NCBI RefSeq assembly: GCF_006838285.1
Contig: NZ_CP038228.1
Location: 372,001-436,000, forward strand
From: Xanthomonas translucens pv. cerealis
GTDB taxonomy: Bacteria; Pseudomonadota; Gammaproteobacteria; Xanthomonadales; Xanthomonadaceae
DNA: 64,000 nucleotides
Reading direction: 5' to 3'
Shown here: one piece after another, positions 16,420 to 25,935 of the stretch
Numbering within the stretch: the first letter of the stretch is position 1
Layout: every line of letters begins with the position of its first letter
Notes under the pieces: model-generated
Told to the model about the DNA's origin: nothing
The model's input: the letters and a program-made list of their open reading frames with translations, nothing else
Databases searched by the model: none
Position numbers and translations under genes: made by a program

Positions 16420-19005
16420 ATGCGGATGGACAAGCTCACGTCGCGTTTCCAGCAGGCGCTGGCCGACGCCCAGTCGCTGGCCGTGGGCCGCGACCACACC
16501 ATCGTCGAGCCGGTACACGTGTTGACTGCGCTGCTCGACCAGTCCGGCGGCAGCACCCGGCCGCTGCTGGCGCAGGCCGGTGTCAACGTGCCGGTGCTGC
16601 GCGAGCGGCTGGGCGAGGCGCTGGACAAGCTGCCCAAGGTCAGCGGCCAGCCCGGCAACCTGTCGATCGGCAACGATCTGAGCCGGCTGCTCAACCAGAC
16701 CGACAAGCTGGCGCAGCAGCACAACGACCAATTCATCGCCAGCGAGTGGTTCGTGCTGGCCGCGGCCGACGATGCCGGCGCGCTGGGCCTGGCGCTGCGC
16801 GCCGCCGGCGCCGACAAGAACAAGCTCCAAGCGGCCATCGACAAGCTGCGCGGCGGCGAGACGGTACAGTCGGAAAGCGCCGAAGACCAGCGCCAGGCGC
16901 TGGAGAAATACACCATCGACCTCACCGCGCGCGCCGAGAGCGGCAAGCTGGATCCGGTGATCGGCCGCGACGAGGAAATCCGCCGCACCATCCAGGTGTT
17001 GCAGCGGCGCACCAAGAACAACCCGGTGCTGATCGGCGAACCCGGCGTCGGCAAGACCGCCATCGTCGAAGGCCTGGCCCAGCGCATCGTCAACGGCGAG
17101 GTGCCCGAAGGCCTGCGCGGCCGCCGCGTGCTGTCGCTGGACATGGGCGCGCTGATCGCCGGCGCCAAGTTCCGCGGCGAGTTCGAGGAGCGGCTCAAGG
17201 GCGTGCTCAACGACCTGTCCAAGACCGAAGGCCAGGTCATCCTGTTCATCGACGAACTGCACGCCATGGTCGGCGCCGGCAAGGCCGACGGCGCGATGGA
17301 CGCGGGCAACATGCTCAAGCCGGCGCTGGCGCGCGGCGAGCTGCACTGCATCGGCGCCACCACGCTGGACGAGTACCGCAAGTACATCGAAAAGGACGCG
17401 GCGCTGGAGCGACGCTTTCAGAAGGTGTTCGTCGGCGAGCCGACGGTGGAAGACACCATCGCGATCCTGCGCGGGCTCAAGGAGCGTTACGCGGTGCACC
17501 ACGGCGTGGAGATCACCGACCCGGCGATCGTCGCTGCGGCCACGCTGTCCAACCGCTACATTGCCGACCGCCAGCTGCCGGACAAGGCCATCGACCTGAT
17601 GGACGAGGCGGCCAGCCGCATCCGCATGGAGATCGACTCCAAGCCGGAAGAACTGGACCGCCTGGAGCGGCGCCTGATCCAGCTCAAGATCCAGCGCGAG
17701 ATGCTGAAAAAGGAAAAGGACGAGGCCTCGCGGCAGCGCCTGGCCGACCTGGAAAGCGACATCGACAAGCTCCAGCGCGAGTTCTCCGATCTCGACGAAG
17801 TGTGGCGCTCGGAGAAGGCCACCTTGCAGGGCGCGACCAGGATCAAGGAGCAGATCGAGCAGGCGCGGGTCGAGCTGGAAGCGGCGCAGCGCCGCCAGGA
17901 CTACGCCAAGATGAGCGAGATCCAGTACGGCCTGCTGCCGAACCTGGAGAAGCAGCTGGCCGCGGCCGGCGATGCCGAGCATCACGATTTCACGCTGGTG
18001 CAGGACCGCGTCACCGCCGAGGAGATCGCCGAAGTGGTGTCGCGCTGGACCGGCATTCCGGTCAACCGCATGCTCGAGGGCGAGCGCGACAAGCTGCTGC
18101 GCATGGAGGACGAGCTGCACCGGCGCGTGGTCGGCCAGCAGGAGGCGATCAAGGTGGTGTCCGATGCGGTGCGGCGCTCGCGCGCCGGCCTGTCCGATCC
18201 GAACCGGCCAAGCGGTTCGTTCCTGTTCCTGGGCCCGACCGGCGTCGGCAAGACCGAACTGTGCAAGGCGCTGGCCGAGTTTCTGTTCGACAGCAGCGAG
18301 GCGATGATCCGCATCGACATGAGCGAGTTCATGGAGAAGCATTCGGTGGCGCGGCTGATCGGCGCGCCTCCGGGCTACGTCGGCTACGAGGAAGGCGGCT
18401 ATCTGACCGAGGCGGTGCGGCGCCGGCCGTATTCGCTGATCCTGCTCGACGAGGTGGAGAAGGCGCACAGCGACGTGTTCAACATCCTGTTGCAGGTGCT
18501 CGACGATGGCCGCCTCACCGACGGCCAGGGCCGCACCGTGGACTTCCGCAACACCGTCATCGTGATGACCTCGAACCTGGGCTCGCACCAGATCCAGGAA
18601 CTGAGCGGCGACGGCTCGGCCGAGGCCTACACGCAGATGAAGGCGGCGGTGATGGGCGTGGTGCAGGCGCACTTCCGCCCGGAATTCATCAACCGGCTGG
18701 ACGACATCGTGGTGTTCCATCCGCTGGACAAGGCGCAGATCAAGTCGATCGCGCGCATCCAGCTGGGCGGCCTGGACAAGCGCCTGGCCGAGCGCGGCCT
18801 GAAGATCGAACTCAGCGACCGCGCGCTGGAACTGCTCGGCAACGTCGGCTTCGATCCGGTGTACGGCGCGCGGCCGCTGAAGCGCGCGATCCAGTCGCAA
18901 CTGGAGAATCCGCTGGCGCAGCAGATCCTGTCCGGTCAGTTCCTCAGCGGCGACACCATCAAGGTCGGGGCCGAAGGCGGGCAGCTCACGTTCGAGAAGG
19001 CCTGA
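16420..19005 (+). CDS. clpB: ATP-dependent disaggregase ClpB
   Basis: An 861-residue Hsp100 protein that extracts polypeptides from aggregates together with DnaK. It shows the N-terminal substrate domain (1-150), AAA module 1 with Walker A GEPGVGKT near residue 206 and Walker B ILFIDE, a middle coiled-coil domain (about 410-520), AAA module 2 with Walker A GPTGVGKT near residue 605 and LILLDE, and the C-terminal small domain. AGAGGAA precedes ATG 16420. The heat-shock-type promoter upstream fits. The large minus-strand open frame over the same region is a shadow. Confidence 0.98.
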   Translation: MRMDKLTSRFQQALADAQSLAVGRDHTIVEPVHVLTALLDQSGGSTRPLLAQAGVNVPVLRERLGEALDKLPKVSGQPGNLSIGNDLSRLLNQTDKLAQQHNDQFIASEWFVLAAADDAGALGLALRAAGADKNKLQAAIDKLRGGETVQSESAEDQRQALEKYTIDLTARAESGKLDPVIGRDEEIRRTIQVLQRRTKNNPVLIGEPGVGKTAIVEGLAQRIVNGEVPEGLRGRRVLSLDMGALIAGAKFRGEFEERLKGVLNDLSKTEGQVILFIDELHAMVGAGKADGAMDAGNMLKPALARGELHCIGATTLDEYRKYIEKDAALERRFQKVFVGEPTVEDTIAILRGLKERYAVHHGVEITDPAIVAAATLSNRYIADRQLPDKAIDLMDEAASRIRMEIDSKPEELDRLERRLIQLKIQREMLKKEKDEASRQRLADLESDIDKLQREFSDLDEVWRSEKATLQGATRIKEQIEQARVELEAAQRRQDYAKMSEIQYGLLPNLEKQLAAAGDAEHHDFTLVQDRVTAEEIAEVVSRWTGIPVNRMLEGERDKLLRMEDELHRRVVGQQEAIKVVSDAVRRSRAGLSDPNRPSGSFLFLGPTGVGKTELCKALAEFLFDSSEAMIRIDMSEFMEKHSVARLIGAPPGYVGYEEGGYLTEAVRRRPYSLILLDEVEKAHSDVFNILLQVLDDGRLTDGQGRTVDFRNTVIVMTSNLGSHQIQELSGDGSAEAYTQMKAAVMGVVQAHFRPEFINRLDDIVVFHPLDKAQIKSIARIQLGGLDKRLAERGLKIELSDRALELLGNVGFDPVYGARPLKRAIQSQLENPLAQQILSGQFLSGDTIKVGAEGGQLTFEKA

Positions 19006-19016
19006 GGTGCGGCGAC

Positions 19017-19148
19017 ACGCACCGCCAGCTCTCTGCGCAGGAACTGGAGCGCAGCGGAGTCAGCGAGGACACGGTGCGCTTGTCGGTCGGTATCGAACAC
19101 ATCGACGATCTGCTTGCCGACCTGCGGCAGGCGCTGGCGCAGGCCTGA
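19017..19148 (+). pseudogene. 3' fragment of a Cys/Met-metabolism PLP enzyme
   Basis: Right after clpB a reading of about 43 codons gives [20 protein letters not shown] and then [20 protein letters not shown] before a stop. This is the distinctive C-terminus of cystathionine gamma-synthase / O-succinylhomoserine sulfhydrylase-type enzymes. The rest of the gene, including the PLP lysine, is missing. It is a leftover of a deletion or rearrangement at the clpB 3' end, or was copied from an intact gene elsewhere. Confidence 0.8.
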
Positions 19149-19220
19149 GCGCGCCGCTTCTGCCCGAACTCCCCCAGGCAGCAGTGCAGGGCGATGCCGC
19201 CGTCCCGAGCGGCCGGTGGA

Positions 19221-19532
19221 TCACTGCTTTTTCAGACAACCGCTCATGAAGCTCTTGCGCGCATCGCCCTGCAGTTTCTGCGTGGCGGCCTGCGCATTGC
19301 AGTCCTTCATCCGCTGCTGCGACGTATTGGCCGGCGCCGGCGCGCTGTTGCCGCTGAGGCAGGCTTTCTGCGCGGTCTTGTACGCGTCGCCCTGCTTGCC
19401 CTTGTTTTGGGCCGAGCACTTGGCCATCAACGATTGCTGCGCGGTCTGCGGCTTGGCTGCGGCGTCGGCCAGCAACGGGGCGGCGCTCAGGCTCAGCAGC
19501 AGGCAGACGGAGAGAGGGAGGGAATGGGTCAT
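19221..19532 (-). CDS. PsiF-family periplasmic protein
   Basis: A 103-residue secreted protein with a signal peptide ending near LLADA and two PsiF repeats. One is around LMAKCSAQNKGKQGDAYK...ACL and the other around MKDCNAQAATQKLQGDARKS...CL, each with paired cysteines. In E. coli PsiF is phosphate-starvation induced, but the function is unknown. No Pho box was identified here. Confidence 0.8.
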   Translation of the reverse strand: MTHSLPLSVCLLLSLSAAPLLADAAAKPQTAQQSLMAKCSAQNKGKQGDAYKTAQKACLSGNSAPAPANTSQQRMKDCNAQAATQKLQGDARKSFMSGCLKKQ

Positions 19533-19642
19533 GGCGGTGGTCCGGTCGGGTGGTGCGCGCATCCTGCGCCTACGGATCTGACCGAACCGTGACGCAGTGC
19601 GCGGGCCTGCGGGGTGTGCGACTCGGGAACGAGGATACGCCA

Positions 19643-19816
19643 CTAACGGAAGAACTGGCTCGGCGGCTGGCCGAACTGGCGCTTGAACATCGCGGTGAAC
19701 GCGCTGGGGCTGTCGTCGCCGAGTTCGAGCCTTAAGTCGATGAGGCGGTCGCCCGTGGCCAGCCCTTCCAGCCCGCGCAACAGGCGCAGCTGCTGCCGCC
19801 ACTGGCCGAAGCTCAT
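19643..19816 (-). pseudogene. AraC-type regulator, C-terminal HTH fragment
   Basis: A 57-codon frame starts MSFGQWRQQLRLLRGLEGLA and continues with ELGDDSPSAFTAMFKRQFGQPPSQF. This is the last helix-turn-helix of AraC/XylS regulators (usual form MSFGQWRQQ-RLL...LGYDSPSAF-AMFRR). The sensing domain and the first helix-turn-helix are absent. It is too short to act as a regulator. Confidence 0.75.
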
Positions 19817-19928
19817 CGCGTTGCGCGATGCGCCGCTGAATTACCTGTACCTGCGCGATCCCGAAACCGTGGCCGAAGCAGCATTGCGTGCCGATCTCTG
19901 CGTGCCGGTGCAGCGCGACGGCCGCTAG
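19817..19928 (+). pseudogene. Possible GyrI-like domain fragment
   Basis: The plus strand, starting where the AraC fragment begins on the other strand, reads ALRDAPLNYLYLRDPETVAE and then ALRADLCVPV before a stop at the end of the PLP decarboxylase gene. This resembles the C-terminal end of GyrI-like effector-binding domains (HYLNDP...LRTD-CLPV). No start is present. With the AraC fragment it marks a rearranged junction. Confidence 0.45.
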
Positions 19929-21121
19929 CCTGCAGCGTCCACGAATAGCATCTGCGGCGGCGGGTGCATCAGGAACTGCTGGTGCGAGATGTTCCAGGCA
20001 TAGGCGCCGGCGAGCGGGAAGGCCAGGCAGTCGCCCGGCGCCAGGGCCGCGACCGGTTGCGCGCGCGCCAGCACGTCCTTGGGCGTGCACAACTGGCCGA
20101 CCAGGGTCACCCGCGTGTCGCGCAACACCGGCGGTTGCGTGCCGCGCAGTACCAGGAACGGATGATCGTGGCCTTGCGCGGCCGGAGTGCGAAAATGATG
20201 CGTGCCGCCGCGGCCGATGGCGAAAAATTCGCCATGGCTGCGCTTGATGTCGAGCACCTCCATCAGGTACCAGCCGCAGCTGGCGCTGACGTAGCGGCCC
20301 GGCTCCAGGCGCAGGCGCAGGCCGTCGTCGTGCGCGCACAGTATCGCCGGCAGGCCGGCGCAGAACCCGGTCCAGTCGAACGAGGCCGCCGCATCGGCGT
20401 AGTTCACGCCGAAGCCGCCACCGGCGTTCACCGTCAGCGGACCCAGTGCGTAGGCCTGGCGCCAGCCCTGCACGGTCTGCAGATAGCCGGCGACCAGGCG
20501 CAACTGCGCTTGCGCGTCGCACTGGTGCGACATCAGGTGGAAGTGGAAGCCGGCCAGCTGCAGCGCCGGGGCGTCGCGCAGCAGGCGCATGGCCGTCTCC
20601 AGGTCCAGCGCGTCCAGCCCGAACGGCGACGGCCGCCCGCCCATCATCAGGCGCGTGTCGCGCATGCCGGGCACGGCGATGTTCATGCGCAGGAACAGCG
20701 GCACGCGGCGCCCTGCTTGCGCGGCGATGCGCGCCAGCCGCTGCAGTTCGCCCAGGCTCTCCACGTGCAGCGTGCACTCGGGCAATGACACGGCCAGCTG
20801 CAGTTCGGCGTCGAGCTTGCCGGGGCCGCCGAACAATAGAGGCCGGCCCGGTTGATGTTGGCGTAGCCACTGCAGTTCGCCGCCGGACGCCGCCTCGAAA
20901 CCGTCCACCGATGGCGCCAGCGTGCGCAGCAGCGGCGGCTCGGCATTGGCCTTGGCCGCGTAGTACAGCTCGCAATAGGCTGGCAGCTGGGTGCGCATCG
21001 CGGTGGCGTGGCAGCGCAATGCGGCCAGGTCGTAGACGTAGGCGCACAGCGGCCCGTCGCCACGCTCGCGCAACTGCGCCAGCGCGCTCGCCAGCGGTGC
21101 CGGATCGATGTGCAGGCTCAT
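19925..21121 (-). CDS. xssE: PLP-dependent (fold III) decarboxylase of siderophore synthesis
   Basis: A 398-residue alanine-racemase-fold decarboxylase related to PvsE, AcsE and LysA. It has the PLP lysine in LYYAAKANAE, the glycine loop VNAGGGFGVNY, and a C-terminal GQLCTPKDVL with the partner-site Cys and Asp. In vibrioferrin-type pathways this enzyme decarboxylates a citryl-serine intermediate to leave an ethanolamine unit; that role is inferred from family and position. Its ATG at 21121 overlaps the preceding gene's stop. It is the last gene of the xss operon. Codon use is much more G/C-rich than in the receptor and ATP-grasp genes. Confidence 0.88.
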   Translation of the reverse strand: MSLHIDPAPLASALAQLRERGDGPLCAYVYDLAALRCHATAMRTQLPAYCELYYAAKANAEPPLLRTLAPSVDGFEAASGGELQWLRQHQPGRPLLFGGPGKLDAELQLAVSLPECTLHVESLGELQRLARIAAQAGRRVPLFLRMNIAVPGMRDTRLMMGGRPSPFGLDALDLETAMRLLRDAPALQLAGFHFHLMSHQCDAQAQLRLVAGYLQTVQGWRQAYALGPLTVNAGGGFGVNYADAAASFDWTGFCAGLPAILCAHDDGLRLRLEPGRYVSASCGWYLMEVLDIKRSHGEFFAIGRGGTHHFRTPAAQGHDHPFLVLRGTQPPVLRDTRVTLVGQLCTPKDVLARAQPVAALAPGDCLAFPLAGAYAWNISHQQFLMHPPPQMLFVDAAG

Positions 21122-22896
21122 GCCGCGGCCTGCCGCTGCGCCGGCGGCGCGATGGGGTTGGGCAACAGGGTGTAGTCGGCATGGCGGTCGGCGCGTTGCA
21201 GCAGGCGCAGGCGCAGGTTGTTCTTGGCCGGCAGCGGCGCGCCGTCGAGCAGCGCCTGCAGCGCCGGTTGCCGGCCGTGGCGCTGCTGCCAGGCCTGGGC
21301 GATGGTGCCGACGATCCGCCACAGCTGGCGCTCGCGGCGCTCGTGGCCGTCGGCCAGATGGAAGATCGCCTCGGCTAGATTGTTGACCAGCGCGCAGTAG
21401 GCGATCCGGTTCCAGCCCTGTTCGGCACTATAGTACAGCGACTGCCGCGCGGTCTCCGACATGCCGTGCAGACGCGCGGCCGGCCAGCGCGCCGGCAGCA
21501 GCTTGGTGCCTTCCAGGTCGCGGATCCAGACCCGCGCCGGAAGGCCGTCCACGCTGCCGATCACGGTGTTCTGCAGATGCGGTTCGAGCGCGATGCCGTA
21601 GTCGAACCACGCGCTCCAGACCCCATCCAGCAACAGTCGTGCATAGGCATGGAACCAGGCCGCGGCGGCCGCATCCAGGCTACCACCATAGCGTCGTGCC
21701 AACGCCTGCAGCGGCGCGGCGCAGGGAGCATTGCCACGCGCATCGCGAGTGAACAGCGCGCCGGCCACCTGTGGTTGGAAACGCACACGTTGGGCTGCCG
21801 GTATCGCCTGCCGGTAGAGCATGCCGAAGCTTTCGCCGAGTTCGCGGCAGGCGTGCGCATCGCCGCCCAGCGCGGAGAAATCCAGGTCGGTGGCGGCCGG
21901 CTCCAGCAACACCTGGAAGCCCGGCACGCGCTTGGCCAGTGCGCGCCAGACCGGCGCCAGCAGGCGGGTCAGCGCGACCGCGCTTTCCAGTTCGTACCAG
22001 GCGTTCTTGCGCACGCAGTTGGTCAGGCGCACGTGCACCGACAGCTTGAGGAAGTAATCCAGCTCGGCGTGGTACAGCGTGCGCACCGACGAGGTCGGGC
22101 GCAGCGCCAGTCCGCGTTCGCCCAGCGGTTCGATCCAGCCGCGCGCCTGCGCCTGGCGCAGCAGCGGGTGCGCGAGCACGCGCTCGGCTTCCCATGGATG
22201 GCACGGATACAGGTCCGCTGCACCGCCGGCCTGTGCCAGCGTGGCGCGCACGCCCTGGCCCTGGGCGCGGTACAGGCGCGGGTCGATGCGGAACCAGAAC
22301 AACTGGAACTGGCTGCGCGCTTCCGGCGCACAGGCCAGCACCTGCGCCAGCGGCACGCCTTCGCGGCTCTTCGGCGTCGGATGCAGCGCGTGTCCCCATA
22401 GCATGGCTTGCTCCGCCTCGATCAAGGCATCACCGCATGCGACCGCATCGTCAACTTCGGCCTGCTTGGCAAGACGCAGTAGCTGCGCGGTGATCGCGAC
22501 GCTGTTTTGACTTTGCGCAAGCAGTTCGGCGTTGAAACCACATTCATGCGCCAGCCGTTCCAGCAGGAAATGGGCCATGGTATTGGCATCGGCGCAACGC
22601 CAGGGATGACCAGGGCTTTTTAGATAGGGCGCGGACTGATACTCGCAGCGGCCTAGCATGCTGGTGCGGACGACGCGCGCGCAGATCAGGTAGCCAGCTT
22701 CGGCGAACCGGATGCGTAGTAGCTGTTGCCGCTCGCCGTGGAGCAGCGCGGCGGGAGCGTCCAGGCCGCGGTAATTGAAGTCAGCCTGCTCGCGTGGTAG
22801 CGCGAATTCACGCAGGTAGCAGTTCAGCCAGCAGGAAATCGCCTGCGCTTGTGCCTGTGCCTCATGCCACTGATCACGTATGCCGTGCTGGAACAT
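21118..22896 (-). CDS. xssD: IucA/IucC family NIS siderophore synthetase
   Basis: A 592-residue NRPS-independent siderophore synthetase, which adenylates a carboxylate (citrate-type) and couples it to an amine or alcohol. Family marks are HPWEAERVL, the region around LRPTSSVRTLYH, LKLSVHVRLTN and, at the C-terminal end, KNNLRLRLL. It resembles PvsD of vibrioferrin synthesis. ATG 22896 lies 23 bases inside the upstream exporter gene and is preceded by CCAGG; a longer frame to 22926 is less likely. It is the second synthetase in the operon. Confidence 0.9.
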   Translation of the reverse strand: MFQHGIRDQWHEAQAQAQAISCWLNCYLREFALPREQADFNYRGLDAPAALLHGERQQLLRIRFAEAGYLICARVVRTSMLGRCEYQSAPYLKSPGHPWRCADANTMAHFLLERLAHECGFNAELLAQSQNSVAITAQLLRLAKQAEVDDAVACGDALIEAEQAMLWGHALHPTPKSREGVPLAQVLACAPEARSQFQLFWFRIDPRLYRAQGQGVRATLAQAGGAADLYPCHPWEAERVLAHPLLRQAQARGWIEPLGERGLALRPTSSVRTLYHAELDYFLKLSVHVRLTNCVRKNAWYELESAVALTRLLAPVWRALAKRVPGFQVLLEPAATDLDFSALGGDAHACRELGESFGMLYRQAIPAAQRVRFQPQVAGALFTRDARGNAPCAAPLQALARRYGGSLDAAAAAWFHAYARLLLDGVWSAWFDYGIALEPHLQNTVIGSVDGLPARVWIRDLEGTKLLPARWPAARLHGMSETARQSLYYSAEQGWNRIAYCALVNNLAEAIFHLADGHERRERQLWRIVGTIAQAWQQRHGRQPALQALLDGAPLPAKNNLRLRLLQRADRHADYTLLPNPIAPPAQRQAAA

Positions 22897-24052
22897 ATCC
22901 TGGCCTTTTGTTGATGAGAAAAACAAAGGCTGCGACGATCAGTGCGCCAATACCCGCCAGCGTTGAAGCAAAAAATGGCATGGCTGGACCATAGCGCTGC
23001 ATCAGGACACCGGCGATAACGCCGCCAAGCGTTCCTGACCATTTGCCGCAGGCGTCGAATACGCCAAACAGGCGACCCGTTGCCCCTTGTTTGGCGCACT
23101 CGCTGATGGCCCGATTTAAACCAATGATCGTCAGGGTCATGCCGACACCGTACAAAACCCGCACCGGCAGCAGCGGGCCTGCATGCTTAAGCCATGCCTG
23201 GCAAAGGCTTGCGCCTGTCAGTACACCCAGTCCGCCCAGTAGCGTCCAGTGCGACAGCACGATTTTTCCCGGTCTCAGCCAGGGCATCAGGACCAGGTAG
23301 ACCAAGTGCGGCAGGCTATAAATCAGTCCGGCCATGCTGTCATCCGCAATACCCAGGGTCCGGCAATAGACCAGAAAGTAGGGGAACGTGATGACCACGG
23401 AAAAGTAGTAGAGAAATTGGATGCCCAGTAGTCCCCACAGCCGGGCGCCATTGCGTTGATCCGGCTTGGCCGCGGACCGAACACCGGCCGTACCGGGATT
23501 GCCGGTGACTGAATCCGGCGGAAGCTGGATCGCCAGCAGCAAGCCAAGTAAGGGGAGCGCGGCCAAATAGGTATACAGGCCTTGTGCAAGTCCCCGATCG
23601 ATGGCGAGGCCCAGCAGCGCCGGCGCCGTGACCATCGCAAGACGCGCAGAAAACTGGGTCCAGTCCAGCGAGCGAGAGAGTGCAGGCCCCTGCACTTGCG
23701 TAGCCAGGTAGGCATTGGCGGCCGCAAGCGAGCCGCCGCAGCCGCCCTGGATCATCAGCGCGAGGATGAACACCGGCAGGTTCGGGGCCAGCCCGGCCAG
23801 CGCAAAGCCGAATGCCAGTCCCAGCAAGGCGCGAACAAGCGACAGTTTGCGGCCGTACCGATCGGCCAGGCGCCCCCACGTGGCGGCAGTGAGCGCCGTG
23901 CAGATGGTGGGTAGCACATACAGCACACCGACCAGCCACTCGGGGGAATGCGGCGCCAGTTGCGCCAGAACCCTGGGCATGAAGAGCGGCATGCCCAGGG
24001 CGGTGAACGCGGCCAGATAATGAGCGGCCAGGACGCTGCGCAGGACGCGCAT
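22874..24052 (-). CDS. xssC: MFS siderophore exporter
   Basis: A 392-residue major facilitator with about 12 membrane segments and the loop-2/3 motif GRLADRYGRKLSL (family motif A). By position it corresponds to PvsC, which exports vibrioferrin-type siderophores through the inner membrane. ATG 24052 overlaps the TGA of the upstream gene by one base; a TTG two codons upstream is possible. The G+C content is lower than in genes outside the cluster. Confidence 0.88.
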   Translation of the reverse strand: MRVLRSVLAAHYLAAFTALGMPLFMPRVLAQLAPHSPEWLVGVLYVLPTICTALTAATWGRLADRYGRKLSLVRALLGLAFGFALAGLAPNLPVFILALMIQGGCGGSLAAANAYLATQVQGPALSRSLDWTQFSARLAMVTAPALLGLAIDRGLAQGLYTYLAALPLLGLLLAIQLPPDSVTGNPGTAGVRSAAKPDQRNGARLWGLLGIQFLYYFSVVITFPYFLVYCRTLGIADDSMAGLIYSLPHLVYLVLMPWLRPGKIVLSHWTLLGGLGVLTGASLCQAWLKHAGPLLPVRVLYGVGMTLTIIGLNRAISECAKQGATGRLFGVFDACGKWSGTLGGVIAGVLMQRYGPAMPFFASTLAGIGALIVAAFVFLINKRPGYVPARHT

Positions 24053-25935
24053 CAGCAAACGCCGGCTTGCAATCGCCGTCGGTCGCTTTGCGTCCGACGC
24101 GCGCCCAACATGAAATTTGGTGCGCTGTTGCCGTAGAACTTCTGGATGTCGGCCGCGCCGGTGGCATCCTTGCTGAGCAGGCTGCCGGCACTGAGCAGAT
24201 ACTTCACCGGCAATCTTGGCGCGTCAAACAGTTGCCAGGCCGGGCTGGTGTCAATGCCTTCATCCTGCAAATTTTGCAGGATCGCGACTATGCCCTGGCG
24301 TAATGCGCCGAGCATCAGCTGGTGCAGGGCCGGATTCGCTTCGGCGACGCACTTCAGCACCGCGAGCAGGTTGAGCTGAAGTGTGATGGTGCAGAACATC
24401 TGCCCCAGCGCGGTGTCGTCCGGCACAAGAATGCGTTGATTGTGCAGCGGTCCGAATGTCTCTGCCTGAGGCAACTTGCTGTGCAGGCGCTGCCTGTACA
24501 CGCGCCCGGCATCGTTATCCTTCATCAGCAGGTGCGGCGCCGCATTATCGCGGTAAATAATGACCGCGTTCTGTTGATTGGCTTCCAGCGCGACGCCATA
24601 TGCCAGCCACAGACGCAAATGCACGTCGCATAGAAGGTCGAGATAATGCCGCCACCAAGCGAGCACGTCCCCGGCATAAAAACGGTCGGCCAGATGCAGC
24701 GAAAACGGACGCCCATCCGGCATCGGCGCGCATAGTGCTGCGACGGGTACCAGCGTGCTTCCCTCGGTCATGGATGGATAGACGCGCAGCAAATACGACA
24801 AATGAAGGCTGTCGGCGACGTGCCCGAAGTGCGTTTCATCCACATGAACATAGCGGTCTTGTAAAGCAGGGGCGCTGGCACGGATCGCGTTTAGTACGCG
24901 TTGAAACCAGAAGCCGTCGTAAAGGGAGGAGGGACGCATAAGGCGCAGGCTCAATGCGCCAAGCGTAAACATCAGCAGCGGCAGCTTCAGGTGCTGGGTC
25001 GGATGGTCGAGCGGTATCACCGTGCGCACCGAAAGGCTCGGGCGTACGCGCAGGTAGGTGAGCTGCGCGCGCAACGTGCCATCGGGCAGGGCGAACTCGT
25101 CCAGGCGCGGCCACGTCATCGGATGTACCGGGAATGCGGCATGGCTGCTTTCCAGCGCCGCGTCGAAACCGAGGTCGCGCAGGCGCGGCCAGAAGTCCGG
25201 CACGGTCGTTGAGACCGTGGCCTGGTCACGCGGCACGGCCAGCCAGTGCAACTCGAAAGCTGGATTGCACTCGGGTGCGTAAGCGCGCAAAGCGGCTTCA
25301 TCGAATCCGGTCTTTGCGCGCGCCGTCGGATAGAACGGATGGTCGCGATAGCTTGCCAGTTGATCGGCCAGCAGCAGGCGTTCGCTCCACTGCGGGTGAT
25401 CGAGCACTTGCGCCAGACGCTCGGCGTTTACCGCGAACGCCGAGCGTGCCAATGTACGGTGCTTTACGGCCAGGACGGCTTCCTTGACATACTGTTCGTG
25501 CAGCGCCCGGGTTGTTTCATCGCGTCCCTCGGCAAGCAGTGCTAGCCACGCCTGCGCGCCAAATTCCAGCTGTATACCCTGTGCCGTTCGACGCAGCCAG
25601 CCATCGCTGAGTGCGGCCACAGGCTGCATATAGTCGCTGCGCCGAACGGGTAACCAGATCGGCCCGCCGGGCCAGTGCACTACCTGCCACCACAGCCCCG
25701 CTTGCTGGCCAACGAGCGCTGGCCAGATAGTGTCCAGCGGCAATGGCGGTAGCGACGCACAACCCTGACTGGCGATGCCATGCAGGTCTTCGCGTAGGCA
25801 GCAGTCGATAATGCGCTGTGTAATATAGGCGCTGTCTGCATCGCCATCGACCTGGAAACTACCGAATTGGCTGGTGTCTGATCCGATCGCGTGGGTTTGC
25901 TTCGCGCTCGATTTCCTCGTGTCCGATTCAGTCAT
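24052..25935 (-). CDS. xssB: IucA/IucC family NIS siderophore synthetase
   Basis: A 627-residue NIS synthetase paralogous to xssD. It carries FPVHPMTWPRLDEF, LSVRTVIPLDHPTQHLKLPL, the catalytic-region segment ANQQNAVIIYRDN and, C-terminally, LPVKYLLSAGSLL. It corresponds to PvsB. Two such synthetases are needed to build the two amide/ester bonds of vibrioferrin-like molecules. The start at 25935 overlaps the upstream stop as ATGA. Confidence 0.9.
   Translation of the reverse strand: MTESDTRKSSAKQTHAIGSDTSQFGSFQVDGDADSAYITQRIIDCCLREDLHGIASQGCASLPPLPLDTIWPALVGQQAGLWWQVVHWPGGPIWLPVRRSDYMQPVAALSDGWLRRTAQGIQLEFGAQAWLALLAEGRDETTRALHEQYVKEAVLAVKHRTLARSAFAVNAERLAQVLDHPQWSERLLLADQLASYRDHPFYPTARAKTGFDEAALRAYAPECNPAFELHWLAVPRDQATVSTTVPDFWPRLRDLGFDAALESSHAAFPVHPMTWPRLDEFALPDGTLRAQLTYLRVRPSLSVRTVIPLDHPTQHLKLPLLMFTLGALSLRLMRPSSLYDGFWFQRVLNAIRASAPALQDRYVHVDETHFGHVADSLHLSYLLRVYPSMTEGSTLVPVAALCAPMPDGRPFSLHLADRFYAGDVLAWWRHYLDLLCDVHLRLWLAYGVALEANQQNAVIIYRDNAAPHLLMKDNDAGRVYRQRLHSKLPQAETFGPLHNQRILVPDDTALGQMFCTITLQLNLLAVLKCVAEANPALHQLMLGALRQGIVAILQNLQDEGIDTSPAWQLFDAPRLPVKYLLSAGSLLSKDATGAADIQKFYGNSAPNFMLGARRTQSDRRRLQAGVC

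Noticed and set aside
16375..18900. 841-codon minus-strand frame
   Set aside because: Antisense of clpB, which has complete AAA motifs on the plus strand.
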